A stretch of 64,000 nt of DNA, from the NCBI GenBank assembly GCA_037179385.1, contig CM074195.1, positions 12,189,887 to 12,253,886 on the forward strand. Reading direction: 5' to 3'. Positions within the stretch are counted from its first letter, which is position 1; every line of letters begins with the position of its first letter. This document shows positions 57,401 to 64,000 of the stretch, piece by piece. Position numbers and translations under genes: made by a program. Source of the stretch: Holothuria scabra. Taxonomy: Eukaryota > Echinodermata > Holothuroidea > Aspidochirotida > Holothuriidae. The notes below the pieces were generated by a model. That model did no database searches, was not told the origin of the DNA, and saw only the letters and a list, made by a program, of their open reading frames with translations.

Positions 57401-60400
57401 ACTTAAAATGACAAAAAATAATCTTTGATCATTGTCTAATGTAGATTGGTTACAGTGAAGTGGAGGCTATCTAGTTTTGCCCTGTTTGGAATTTCTTTAC
57501 CCAGCAATTCGGCAAATATTCATTTAAGTGTAGTGAACAAAAACCCAACATTTCTTCCAAACTGAAAGACCTCTTTTAATGCCTCTGTATTCTGGTAAAA
57601 AATCATTTCAGAAGGGAAAAATGAGCTTCTGGAACATACGGTGAATATTCTCTGTCATACTTTGATTGCCTTTCAATAGATATGATCAACTCGCTGAAGA
57701 AAAAAATATTTTATGCCTTGTAGTTGATCGTTCTGTCTTCTGAATTGTTAAAATACAGGTCACTTTTTTTCAATTTGTAGTAGCTACATGTGGGTAGAGT
57801 TATATGAAAGTTTTCATGCAGGTATCATAATTTCTTTTTGAATGTTTAACCCAATTTTGTTGCTTGCAGTTGTCATGGTTTCACACATGCTGTACTCCCT
57901 TTACATTTCTTAACACTCCTAGACTCATCCCAGCTGCCAAGTATTTTCCCGTCAGGTTTCACATCATCAGGTCTCTCAATGTCCTCTCTGCTGCCACTGG
58001 TGTTTTTATTCCCCTTCTCCCCCTTCTAACAGAGGTAAGTTGTTCATTGTTTTAGGGAGTAGGGGACATCCTTTGATATACTCTTCTACCTGTTAGCTCA
58101 TGTAATTAACCCAGGCCTTGAGTTCTAGATTCGCCAGGTATGCTGCAAATCACACTCTTCAGGAAATTTATGAGCATGGAAGGTGTGCTGTTTTAATAAA
58201 TTTTAACAGATTTATATGAGTTTCCATCTTTGTCTAGGTGTGCAAAAAATCACTCTCCTCTCAGTGATATGAAGAGTGTGATGACGTGCCATCGCATTTG
58301 CATGCCTCACAGTTCAATGCCTGTTAACCCCATATGACATCCCGATATAGGTAGGAGGGGTTTGTCAAGAAAGTGTGGGTTGCTCATAATGTGTTGTCCA
58401 ACAGAAGATTACTTTCTCCTTTCTTGTTTGGCCTGGCATGAAATATTTGGAAATAGGTTTGAATTATTTTCTGGGAAGGAGTTAGGAAAATGAACCTGCC
58501 AGTTAAACCTCTTTTAAACCAGACTGAGAGATACGTTTCTACTGACAATATTTTGATCAAAAGTCATAAGGACTTTTCAAAAGACTACGTGGTGTTGATA
58601 ATAACACTAGATATTATCACAGAGATTGGAACAGCCAGCTGTATGTCATGATTTGTTTTGGTAAAACTGCCCAAAATTGCCTTAAAATGTTTGAATTCAG
58701 TGCTAGAGGCCAAAAGTTGTGCTTCCAGTAAAGCTGTACCTACGGAAGTAGTAAATATGTTGTAGTTCCCAACTAAACAGTGTCATATATAGAACTGATC
58801 TCATTGAGATAGGCTTTAAGAACCTAGAAATTTGTGAAATGTGGAATGTAAAGGATTTCCACCAAGGGATGGGGGGGGGGGTTAAAGTGGGATTTGTTCC
58901 TTCCATTCCAGAAGAAGAAGAATAAATTCCCCTGCACCAGTTCATTACCTAAAAAAATGTCAGTGTCTTGGTGTCTTATTTAAAAAGAGGACACAATGTT
59001 TGAATTTCTTTAAAGCCCTTCAGATTGCAACTTACAGCAAGCTTATGCTTCCCTGAACCCCCCTGTAATTTTGGGTAAGGACGACATCAATTTGGACTTG
59101 GAGTTTGGCAGTATAGAGAGGTGTCAAGTGACATCATCAACTGGTTGTCCCGCCCACTGGCGATACTACATGTCTTGGCTGCATAAAGACTGTACTACTG
59201 ACAGTGTGAAAATGAACTTAATATTTTGAATATCTTTTTACAGGAGAATGCATATGGGGTTTTCATCCTTAATATAATATGAGGGGAAACATACCTTCCA
59301 AATTCGGTCAAATAACTGACTGATGGTAAATGTTTAACTTGAAATATTTATTCAGCAGAGCATAACCTTAGGTCTAGCGTTAATGATACAGTTACACATT
59401 ATCACAAACCATTAGTCATGCTCACCTTGCAGCGATCTCAAGCCTGGAAAACGTGGGTCTCTCTTTCCCTATACAAAATGAATTTTAGGCCTCAGGCTAT
59501 TTATAGGCTTCATTGATGGTCAATTCAAACTTGAGGTGAACAAATGTATTTCATTGGTCAAAGTATGACACTGCATATAAAGGGTCATACTACTATAGTA
59601 TTCTAAATTGTTTTAGCCGCACATGTACTAGCTAACGTATGGCCAGGGCCCTTTTAGCTTCTCGACTCGTTAGCCTTTGCAACTTTCATTCCCTCAAAGT
59701 CGTTAGTTTGTCCTGCAAAAATAGTCAGTTTTGTACCATGTAGACTTCTTTCTTCAACAGAATCAAAGGGGATAACTATTTAACTTGTTTAAGGGAGGCC
59801 AGTAGGCCACTACCTATTTTAGGGGAAGAACCTACCAGGTCCGCAAAAAATGCTTGGCATACACTGCAGTATTCAACGGTTGATCTTGCCCAGTCAGTGT
59901 GTGTTTCCATATTGATATCTCCACTATGGCTGTGCTTCCGGTATGACATCATTTTTTGTGACTTCGGTAAAACCTCTCTATTAAATTTCCATTTTTTGAT
60001 TTTCTGGCAGAATCCATTATAAACATCCACTTTCATTTTCTTCTCTACCTGTTCAATCCCCACAGGTATTTGATATAGCAGACTTCAACAAGAAACATAC
60101 ATCTATGAGCTTTAAGCCTTTCAATTTTGCTGTTATGCTTCGTCTGTCAAAAGCACAAATTATGGAAAAAGGTTTCCGCGTGAGTACATTTCACTTAATG
60201 TTTGTTTTGTGTGCGCAATAAGTTTGTCCAATCTTTCATATACCAACATTCCTGGTGCTGACAACCCTGGAATGTGCAAGTGAACAATAATTTTTGTAGT
60301 AGTCTCATAGGACTTAGTTGTTAATTTGGTATCCACAATGCTTTTGGTAAAGAGTGTAAATTAGTGAGTTTGGTAATTTGCACCTGCATAGATTTGTGGG

Positions 60401-61996
60401 ACACAAAGCAAGTGTTCAGCTCAGAGCAGGATGTACTGCAGGTCCTTGTTTTTGCAGTTTGTGCAAATACTAAGCATAAATGTAACTGCCTTGTCTAGCC
60501 TCCCACCCCCAAAAAAAGGGTCTCAGCCCTACATTACAACAGATTAAAATGCAAATTTTTACACCAAAAGGCAATTTAGGTACAGTCTACTGAAAAAACC
60601 ACACTTAATGTCCCTCATCATACTATTCATTGATTTAAATAGATTTAATGGAATTTCTAAGGTAAATTCAAGTTTTGGAAAATATACTTTAGGTGATTGA
60701 GCTGTTTGTTTATCACAACGATTCAGAGGATTTGCATAGCCCCTAAATTGAATTACCAGAAACCCTTATTATTTGGGGATGAAGTATACAACGGATTGTT
60801 TCCATAATGATACCCAAAGAAAACATTTTAATGAGCTAATTTTGTTACTTAATTTGTAGTTTCAAGTGAAAAGTTGAATTCAATTTCATTTGGTTTCAGG
60901 AAGGAGTGATTGATCAACTTTATGACTTGATTCTTGAAGTATGCAATACACATTGTTATTCCATTGGATTCCCAGAACTTGTGTTACCAGCTGTACTGAA
61001 GGTAAGAGGGTGAATACTAGTTATTAAGTACATTTTTTATTTCAGGGTGTGCTGTGAAGAAGGGAGTGGGGTGGGAGAGGTTGGTGGATATTGAATATCT
61101 CGGTTGATACAAGTGAAAGACATCTAAGGATTATGACGTTCATTAAATTTGTCAAATAGAGACAGTCAATATCCATTAGAACTTGGAGCTGTCCATTTCT
61201 TTAATTTATTCTTTATTCCTCATGTAGAGTTTCTTCCCATCAAGATTTAGTCAGATCCCAAACACCTGCTCATTGCCTGCATAGGGGGCTATTTCCAATC
61301 AACTTGCTCAGCAGCAGCTCACATCCTATCACACCTCAGTCAGGCAGTGGAACTGCTGTTTTGTTTGCCTATTGTATAACTAATAATACAGTTGTCTTAG
61401 CAAATTAGAACCCCCCCCCCCTTTGTGTTAGTAAACAAACTCTGACCGCACAATGACTGTGTATTTGCAGATGGGATAAACTGCAGAACTTTATGAGTTT
61501 GCACAGAAAGCAATAGAAATAAAGTTACAATGAAAATTACAGTTGGCTACCTGGCTGTAATGGGGTAAATTTCCTCATGTCATTTATTTCTGAAAGTTAT
61601 GTTGTGATAGTAACACCAAAAGTCAACGTTGATTAGGTGCAGTCTGTTATATTTGGAATTTGAAGAAATGTAACAATCTCAGCCCAGGGTAAAGGGGTTG
61701 ATCCTCATGTTAGAGTTGCTGAAGTGATGTACATGTGTACATAATTTTTCACTAAAAATCTGATTTTAAGATATTTTGATAATTTCTATGTTGTCTGATA
61801 TTGTGGATGCAAAGTCTTGATGTAGCTCTAATGTAAGGTTATTTTGTTTCAGATGAAGAATTTTATCAAGACTTGCAAAGTGGGAGCCTTTACAAGACAG
61901 ATTAAACAACTTCTGGACAAGATTCAAGAGAACTGTAAAGAGATTGAGGAGAGCAGAGCATCTGTGACATTTGGCATTACAGATGATGCTGCCATT
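24990..61996 (+). CDS. NOC2L: NOC2L-like nucleolar protein gene, exons 1-11, 3' end outside window
   Basis: Spliced gene for the Noc2 family, which acts in the nucleolus and nucleus in pre-60S ribosome assembly with Noc1/Noc3 partners; vertebrate NOC2L is also reported as a histone-acetyltransferase inhibitor. Eleven exons add up to 1932 nt (644 codons) with no phase break. The N-terminus has [13 protein letters not shown]. Acidic and Lys-rich low-complexity blocks are in exons 3 and 4. The conserved Noc2 domain starts at [14 protein letters not shown] in exon 5 and runs through [35 protein letters not shown] and [12 protein letters not shown]. The usual family length is about 750 residues, so roughly 100 codons are missing past 64000. 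Intron 1 is about 19 kb and full of transposons. Confidence 0.93.
26400..30810. other. Interior of the large TA element, no gene seen
   Basis: Contains a poly-C run near 28957 and CpG-containing stretches near 28560-29700, but no ORF above about 100 codons that resembles a known family and no clear exon chain. Confidence 0.45.
30812..31285 (+). repeat. Diverged direct duplication inside the large TA element
   Basis: Two ~140-bp blocks, near 30812-30950 and 31136-31280. They share GTCTGACATTRCCCAGTC, then GCARTATTTTA.GAAAGGCC and CATAATTTTATGCC. They are about 325 bp apart. No coding role visible. Confidence 0.7.
32694..35908. mobile_element. Mutator-like foldback transposon in hAT-like copy 2, carrying a hAT
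   Basis: 3215 bp with long inverted ends of about 80 bp (AGCCCTTGAACAGGGCTGTG ...) and the repeat AGCCAGGATT on both flanks (32684-32693, 35909-35918). A 9-10-bp duplication and long inverted ends are Mutator-like. A 108-bp relative at 45333-45440 has a 9-bp duplication. Without the hAT at 33570-35507 it is about 1.27 kb and non-coding; mirrored short ORFs in the two ends are by-products of the inverted repeat. Confidence 0.85.
33570..35507. mobile_element. hAT-type transposon nested in the Mutator-like element
   Basis: 1938 bp with ends TAGGGCTGTG / CACAGCCCTA and a perfect 8-bp duplication AACTAAAT (33562-33569, 35508-35515). Palindromic CGGTTAACCGGTTAACCG words lie just inside both ends. 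TAGGGCTGTG-type ends are found in hAT families. No transposase; short ORFs only. Confidence 0.92.
35919..37473 (+). other. Right-hand own sequence of hAT-like copy 2
   Basis: 35919-36330 aligns with 11370-11770 of copy 1 (shared words GAGCAAAGTCAAATCTTGG and CCAGACCTTGTCTATCAGC). The rest to 37473 has no counterpart in the window. No coding signal. Confidence 0.65.
37803..38049. other. Intron 1 spacer
   Basis: Unique-looking AT-rich sequence between the nest and the LINE fragment; nothing recognised. Confidence 0.4.
38050..39240 (-). pseudogene. Non-LTR retrotransposon ORF2, 5'-truncated
   Basis: Read on the - strand: [28 protein letters not shown], then the RT box FADDTSILF near 38920-38945. 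[33 protein letters not shown] and [13 protein letters not shown] follow. This order is the RT of CR1/Jockey-group LINEs. Several stops and small shifts disrupt it, and a 175-bp insertion sits at 38444-38618. It lies antisense in intron 1 of the NOC2L-like gene. Confidence 0.85.
38444..38618. mobile_element. Small MITE inside the LINE
   Basis: 175 bp between two CCTATAG heptamers (38437-38443, 38619-38625). Ends are CCACACTCGAAACTGG and, inverted, CCCACACCGGAAAGT. Removing it restores the LINE reading between KISKTIG and GVLHKIK. Confidence 0.65.
39241..40053. other. Intron 1 spacer with a repeated word
   Basis: The word ATTGGTTGGACTTA / ATTGGTGGACTTAAAA, followed by TTTTCAC, recurs near 39226, 39330 and 39450. 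A 103-codon ORF at 39581-39892 has no recognisable similarity. Confidence 0.4.
40054..41743 (+). mobile_element. Minisatellite-bearing element, Helentron/HINE-like, copy 1
   Basis: About 1.69 kb. The left end TTTTTGATTCCTTGC forms a hairpin with GCAAGGAATC 19 bp on. The same GCAAGGAATC returns near 41711, followed by a terminal hairpin AAGCC-TTTT-GGCTT and CTGG-T. No target duplication. This layout (inverted words, internal tandem repeats, 3' hairpin, CTRR-like end) fits non-autonomous Helitron2/Helentron elements, but superfamily placement is inference. Copy 2 is at 48324-50060. Confidence 0.6.
40108..41650 (+). repeat. Minisatellite array 1 ((GT)n plus ~9 units)
   Basis: After a (GT)n stretch, about nine units of 142-158 bp (one shortened near 41110-41180). 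Each has TAAACACGATATCTCAAGAA, CTCATATTTGGTGTGTG, GGCCATATTGAGTAGATGAT and CAAAGGTCATTTGGGGTCA. Two unit types partly alternate: a longer one with AATTCCTTAGAAATTGCTTG and a shorter one with AAAAGGTCAAAACTTCG. Confidence 0.93.
42125..42350 (+). pseudogene. LINE ORF2 C-terminal fragment
   Basis: Reads [20 protein letters not shown] joined to [15 protein letters not shown], the C-terminal SFFP-x-T-I-x-x-WN-LP motif of CR1/Jockey-group LINEs. It stops at the hAT at 42360. Confidence 0.75.
42360..42619. mobile_element. hAT-type family 2, short derivative
   Basis: 260 bp with ends CAGGGTTGTCACC and GGTGACAACCGTG. Internal blocks match the two ends of 12740-14173 in the opposite orientation. Flanks TTTATACT and TTAATACT agree at seven of eight bases. 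An internal-deletion MITE of the family. Confidence 0.88.
42628..44180. other. End of intron 1, no gene seen
   Basis: Contains an antisense piece of SINE family 2 at about 43365-43450 (GGTTCAAGTTGAGCCAGCCA). Otherwise no recognisable element. Confidence 0.45.
44181..44309 (+). CDS. NOC2L: NOC2L-like exon 2
   Basis: Acceptor CTTAAAACAG, 129 nt, enters in phase 2 and leaves in phase 2. Encodes [20 protein letters not shown] and a Lys/Pro-rich end. The donor GTTGGT is non-consensus; the neighbouring GTAATT would break the frame with exon 3. The VDE-hydrophobic-xxG motif near the N-terminus is conserved in Noc2 proteins. Confidence 0.85.
44310..45332. other. Start of intron 2, no gene seen
   Basis: Overlapping short ORFs on both strands with no similarity I recognise. 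GCGCCGCACTACAAT near 44518 is echoed by ACACGCACTACAATTCTG near 45724, which may mark the ends of an unidentified element. Confidence 0.35.
45333..45440. mobile_element. Mutator-like MITE, 108 bp
   Basis: Ends GAGTCCTTGAACGGGACTA and, inverted, AGTCCTTGAACAAGACC. Perfect 9-bp duplication ACTCAGCAC (45324-45332, 45441-45449). The ends match the Mutator-like element at 32694-35908 (CCTTGAAC). Confidence 0.85.
45860..47330 (+). repeat. Minisatellite array 2 ((GT)n plus ~9 units, related sequence)
   Basis: After GT-rich tracts at 45862-45900 and 46070-46120, about nine units of ~143 bp. Each has TTAACACGATATCTCAAGAT, AGGAAGCTT, TTTCATATTTGGTATGTTGA, CAGGAGATGGTCCCTATTG and GAGGTCAAAGRTCATCTGGGG. 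It is clearly related to arrays 1 and 3 but a separate subfamily. I see no Helentron-like ends around it. The long ORFs across it are repeat artefacts. Confidence 0.92.
47331..48323. other. Intron 2 spacer with a known-looking dispersed word
   Basis: Contains CCTGGAAAAGTCATGGAA and AAGTCATGGAAAAGTCATGA near 47850-47900. A similar stretch is near 62330-62600, so this is a diffuse repeat. No gene. Confidence 0.45.
48324..50060 (+). mobile_element. Minisatellite-bearing element, Helentron/HINE-like, copy 2
   Basis: About 1.74 kb and the same organisation as 40054-41743: TTTTTGATTCCTTGC start with hairpin, (GT)n, array, GCAAGGAATC near 50029, terminal hairpin AAGCC-TTTT-GGCTT and CTGG-T. Identity to copy 1 stops at both ends at the same bases, which defines the element. 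No target duplication. Confidence 0.62.
48376..49990 (+). repeat. Minisatellite array 3 ((GT)n plus ~9 units)
   Basis: Long (GT)n at 48376-48427, then units starting near 48449, 48591, 48746, 48890, 49047, 49191, 49335, 49493 and 49638. The spacing alternates between about 143 and 156 bp, i.e. a dimeric higher-order repeat. Unit sequence as in array 1. Confidence 0.93.
50158..50488 (+). CDS. NOC2L: NOC2L-like exon 3
   Basis: 331 nt from acceptor TTACTTCCAG to donor GTATTG. Encodes the family signature [21 protein letters not shown] long Asp/Glu-rich block follows ([15 protein letters not shown]), then a Lys-rich stretch ([10 protein letters not shown]), probably a nuclear/nucleolar localisation signal. 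Leaves in phase 0. Confidence 0.95.
50489..51878. other. Intron 3 with a SINE family 2 copy
   Basis: Holds a SINE at 51355-51605; the rest is AT-rich with no gene seen. Confidence 0.5.
51355..51605 (+). mobile_element. tRNA-derived SINE family 2, copy 1
   Basis: tRNA-like head (TGGTCAACTAGTTAGAGC; B-box-like GAGTTTAAGTC). The body includes GTGCTTGGTGCTCAGCA, CAGTGAGCCACAACTGG and CTGGCTTGACT. Related copies lie at 54860-55090, 62640-62935 and, antisense, near 43365-43450 and 53025-53095. Confidence 0.75.
51879..52140 (+). CDS. NOC2L: NOC2L-like exon 4
   Basis: 262 nt. The acceptor TTCGTTAG precedes AACCAG|GAA, and a second in-frame AG six bases on could be used instead, removing two residues. 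Encodes another acidic block and then [20 protein letters not shown], which matches the VTVAMV-x-x-W region of the family. Donor GTAAGT, phase 1. Confidence 0.92.
52230..52500. mobile_element. MITE with GGGAGC ends, copy 1
   Basis: Ends GGGAGCATA / TATGCTCCC. The interior shares CTCTACCCATGGCTGCC and GCAGAATGCTGGGGG with 52671-52929. Inverted subterminal words CTGCAG and GGCTCTAC / GTAGTCTC are visible. No target duplication fixed. In intron 4. Confidence 0.7.
52671..52929. mobile_element. MITE with GGGAGC ends, copy 2
   Basis: Left end GAGAGCTTAGC, right end GCTAAGCTCCC, same interior as copy 1 about 170 bp away. Two copies so close suggest local duplication or preferential insertion. Confidence 0.7.
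53188..53512 (+). repeat. Tandem repeat, ~82-bp unit, four copies
   Basis: Units start at CAGGTATATC near 53188, 53268, 53351 and 53434, each with CAACAGACAGGTA, GAGGTCATCATTAGTAA and TTAGGTCACTGTTACTGTC. The middle units are nearly identical. In intron 4. Confidence 0.93.
54019..54410 (+). CDS. NOC2L: NOC2L-like exon 5
   Basis: 392 nt from acceptor TTTCATTCCAG to donor GTTAGT. Starts the conserved helical Noc2 domain ([53 protein letters not shown]). A TTAA MITE begins 7 bp after the donor. Confidence 0.95.
54418..54725 (+). mobile_element. TTAA MITE family, copy C
   Basis: Starts TTAAAGGCAGCCAACTCTCACC 7 bp after the exon 5 donor and shares GGCACAGCTCTTTGATTGACA and CATATTACACA with copies A, B and D. 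The right end is blurred. Confidence 0.72.
54860..55090 (+). mobile_element. tRNA-derived SINE family 2, copy 2
   Basis: Head with GCATGGCCAAATGGTTTGAG and B-box-like GGAATTCAACTCC. The body has GTGCTTGGTGCTTGGCA and CCAGTGAGCCACAACTGG. In intron 5. Confidence 0.75.
55292..55480 (+). CDS. NOC2L: NOC2L-like exon 6
   Basis: 189 nt, phase 0 at both ends, acceptor TTCCTTTCCAG, donor GTTAGT. Encodes [13 protein letters not shown] and the most conserved block of the family, [18 protein letters not shown]. Confidence 0.96.
55481..56515. other. Intron 6, no element recognised
   Basis: AT-rich sequence, short ORFs only. Confidence 0.45.
56516..56655 (+). CDS. NOC2L: NOC2L-like exon 7
   Basis: 140 nt. 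The acceptor is TTCCTGTTAAG, an unusual AAG; the upstream CAG at about 56486 would bring a stop. Encodes [19 protein letters not shown] and [16 protein letters not shown]. Donor GTAAGT, phase 2. Confidence 0.93.
56725..56962. mobile_element. TA-flanked MITE, copy 2
   Basis: Shares GATGGTCTGATTTTAG, ATGGTTGTA.ACTRAA, CACTGAATATGAGG and CARATTCGTCT with 15888-16149. The left end is eroded. In intron 7. Confidence 0.7.
56963..57922. other. Rest of intron 7, nothing recognised
   Basis: AT-rich; a few tens of bases around 57000-57110 are self-similar (CAAGTTCAAATTCAGTTT / CAGTTCAAAGTTCAAATG). Confidence 0.4.
57923..58034 (+). CDS. NOC2L: NOC2L-like exon 8
   Basis: 112 nt from acceptor AACACTCCTAG to donor GTAAGT. 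The phase-2 junction rebuilds [19 protein letters not shown], matching the LIPTARFYPLR region of the family, then [11 protein letters not shown]. Confidence 0.95.
58035..60065. other. Intron 8, nothing recognised
   Basis: No exon, MITE ends or snoRNA boxes that I can defend. A short G-run lies near 58870. Confidence 0.4.
60066..60179 (+). CDS. NOC2L: NOC2L-like exon 9
   Basis: 114 nt, phase 0 at both ends, acceptor TCCCCACAG, donor GTGAGT. Encodes [20 protein letters not shown] and a VMLRLSKAQ stretch, matching the family's SSKPINFSVILKLS region. Confidence 0.95.
60180..61852. other. Introns 9 and 10 (around exon 10), nothing recognised
   Basis: AT-rich sequence with a C-run near 61411. No repeat family identified. 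Confidence 0.4.
60900..61001 (+). CDS. NOC2L: NOC2L-like exon 10
   Basis: 102 nt, phase 0 at both ends, acceptor TTTGGTTTCAG, donor GTAAGA. Encodes [20 protein letters not shown] and [12 protein letters not shown], a conserved block. Confidence 0.96.
61853..61996 (+). CDS. NOC2L: NOC2L-like exon 11
   Basis: 144 nt, phase 0 at both ends, acceptor TTTTGTTTCAG, donor GTAAGT. Encodes [20 protein letters not shown] and [13 protein letters not shown]. The next family segment (a Trp-containing helix, then the C-terminal KRRK and acidic tail) is not found up to 64000, so intron 11 runs out of the window. Confidence 0.95.
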
Positions 61997-62639
61997 GTAA
62001 GTTTTCTCTTTCTAAAATGTTGGCTTTTTCTGACCTTTGTCTGAGACAATAACTAGGAAACAAGCTTTGCATGCTGTCTTAATTTTAGCCTAATTAAAGG
62101 ATATGTGCAAGTCCTGCAGCTATAAAGGCTTTTCAGTTCCTTCACTGATCCGCCATGGTGGAGGACAATCATGGCAAATCATCAAATCATGCTTTCTGCT
62201 GAACGAACTGCACGGTGCACACTGTGGTATGTGCAGGGTGTACACACTCATCTAGCAAGCTCATTGAGTGTGGTCTACTATGTAGTTACATGTACTTCAT
62301 CCAACATGGCTGCTGGGGAAGTATTATGACATCATATGAAAAGTCATGAAAATTTGTGAAAAAACATTTTCATTTCAAGGAAAAGTTTTGAAATTTAGGA
62401 AAATCATGATAAGTTCTGGAAATTTTCACAAAATGTCATTTTACCCATTTTCCATAATATGAAGATGAATTATCACCCTTAATATCAAAACTTAGTATTC
62501 TCTTGTCCCCGAATTTTGCTGGTATTGTTGATAACTCTATATAAGATATCAGGATGAAGGTCATGGGAATTCTTTATCTTTTCCTGGGAAAGTCTTGAAA
62601 ATTCATGAAAATTGATTTAACAGAAATTGCATTCAGGAG

Positions 62640-62935
62640 GTTGAGTACTGGCTGGGTCGTACCGAAGACTTAAAAAATAGAACCTATTGCCATTGTGCTT
62701 GGTGCTCAGCAGTAACAATGGAGTAGGGAAAACAAGCCAGTCAACCACAACTGGAAAAAAGGTGGTGGCTGGCTAGACTTGAACCAATTGGTTCGAAAGT
62801 ACATTGTGCTTGGTGCTCAGCAGTAACAATGGAGTAGGGAAAACAAGCCAGTGAACCACAACTGGGAAAAAGGCGGTGGCCGGCTAGACTTGAACCAATT
62901 GGTTCGAAAGTACAGGGCCATAAAACTCCCTCTAA
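62640..62935 (+). mobile_element. SINE family 2, copy 3, with internal duplication
   Basis: Body only. The block CATTGTGCTTGGTGCTCAGC ... GGTTCGAAAGTACA occurs twice in tandem, about 118 bp apart, with near identity. In intron 11. Confidence 0.75.
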
Positions 62936-63284
62936 CTAACTACAGAAAATGCTGGAACCCTGTTTATTGGTTGCACTGGCAGTATATGCAAGAAGTCACT
63001 TGTGCAAAAATTCCTTGCCTTTTAAATTGTATGCCATTAAAAATCTGCACGTTTCCAAGCCCAACAAAGAAAAATTGTTTATTCAATCAAAAATGAACTT
63101 TGTAAGTGGAATATATTTTGTGTTTTTAACAGTAAAGAGATAAAGTTCAGATGTGACTCAGGAATAAAGCAAAATCAGTCGATGTGTGCTATCATATGCA
63201 GGAGTTACAATAGCTGTTGGAAAGAAGTTTATATTGTACACCTCTCCTGTAGATTTATCTTGAACAAAATGATTAACCCAAAAC

Positions 63285-63350
63285 AAACCCCCCCCACCCC
63301 CCCCCCATACCCCCAAAATAAAAAAAATAAAAATAAAAAAAAAAACAAGT
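63285..63350 (+). repeat. Low-complexity C-rich then A-rich tract
   Basis: C-runs broken by single A's, then A-runs broken by single T's. No function inferred. Confidence 0.85.
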
Positions 63351-63490
63351 TTTCTTATCCTTCTAGTTCTGCAACCTCCACCATGCCGGCCCCTCTTGTA
63401 AACCACATACTTGACAAAGTGAGGACTGCTTTGTTTTCAATTCATAGATTAGCCTACTAGGAAGCTTTAGCCAGCACTTTGAATTGTTGT

Positions 63491-63810
63491 TTAAAGCTCT
63501 AAAGGCAGTCAGTTCTCACCCCAAACTACAATTTTTGTAGTAGTGTACTGAAATCCTCAATTGTGACAGCTGTTTGATTGACAGCAAATTAAAAAAATGC
63601 AGAGTAATGTCACTCATATTACACAGCCAGTACTGTACTGAGATTGTTTTGATAGCACATTTGGGTCTTGTATACTCACTTTGAAGGAATAAACTAAGAT
63701 TGTGTCTAGATGAGGATGATTTTTAGACAGTTGTGTGAGAGTCTAAAGGAATTATGTTAGGAGAATTGGAACTGCTGGAACTGGGGTGAGAAGATTTGGC
63801 CTTCATTTAA
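63491..63810 (+). mobile_element. TTAA MITE family, copy D
   Basis: TTAA at both edges, left AAAGGCAGTCAGTTCTCACC, right GGGGTGAGAAGATTTGGCCTT. Interior CTGTTTGATTGACAGC and CATATTACACAGC as in the other copies. In intron 11. Confidence 0.78.
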
Positions 63811-64000
63811 TATATGAGATGGATTAATTATTGCCCTGTGTCTTCCTATCTGCACAGCATAGACCTATTTCCATAAAGCAATTACAATGAATTGTGGGAC
63901 ATAGTTTTGGGTGTGCATCAATTTTAACCACAGTAAAATGCCATTGACAAAAATGGCAAATACCAAAACTCTATCCCACAATCCTTTGTAATTACTATTT

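Noticed and set aside
50489..61852. Intron-encoded box C/D snoRNAs, common in ribosome-biogenesis genes.
   Set aside because: I looked for paired C and D boxes with terminal stems and found none I could defend by eye.

Overview
This is eukaryotic, AT-rich, heavily transposon-loaded DNA from an animal. The only host gene I can support is a spliced NOC2L/Noc2-family ribosome-biogenesis gene on the + strand. The TE mix is Ty3/gypsy, Penelope-like, several LINEs, tRNA-derived SINEs, hAT, Mutator-like, Tc1/mariner-like and TTAA MITEs, plus GT-rich minisatellites built on AGGTCA-type words. That mix suggests a marine invertebrate deuterostome such as an echinoderm, but this is a guess; the phylum is not fixed by anything in the window. 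There is no bacterial-type operon, CRISPR array, rRNA gene or convincing free-standing tRNA gene.

Layout. 10-10800: one complete Ty3/gypsy LTR retrotransposon on the - strand, with two ~1.7 kb LTRs differing at about ten positions, a 4-bp target duplication (TATG), gag, protease and pol. Pol is broken by a 1722-bp hAT-type transposon in the reverse transcriptase, two in-frame stops in integrase and a frame change between protease and RT. 10801-24530: intergenic and TE-rich, with the left end of a hAT-like family, a Mutator-like MITE, a hAT, a TTAA MITE, a TA MITE, a hAT-like element with a LINE tail inside, a ~400-bp perfect-looking foldback, a degenerate Penelope-like element, and a LINE 3' end split by a SINE.

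24674-61996 and beyond: NOC2L-like gene. A TATA-like box, a 5' UTR with three tiny upstream ORFs and a 17-nt coding piece of exon 1 (24990-25006) are inferred. Exons 2-11 (44181-61996) are strongly supported by continuous phase and family similarity, giving 644 codons; the last ~100 codons lie past the window.

Intron 1 (~19 kb) holds the most striking structure: a Russian-doll nest at 25181-37802. A SINE is split by a TTAA MITE, which is split by a hAT-like element with 8-bp target duplication TGTGTAAT. That element carries two further insertions, each itself split by another transposon. Every boundary has a duplication and terminal repeats, and a second MITE copy in the window shows the empty site. 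Introns 1 and 2 also carry three arrays (about 27 units) of a 142-158-bp minisatellite full of AGGTCA direct repeats. Two of the arrays sit inside ~1.7-kb elements whose ends look like non-autonomous Helitron/Helentron elements.
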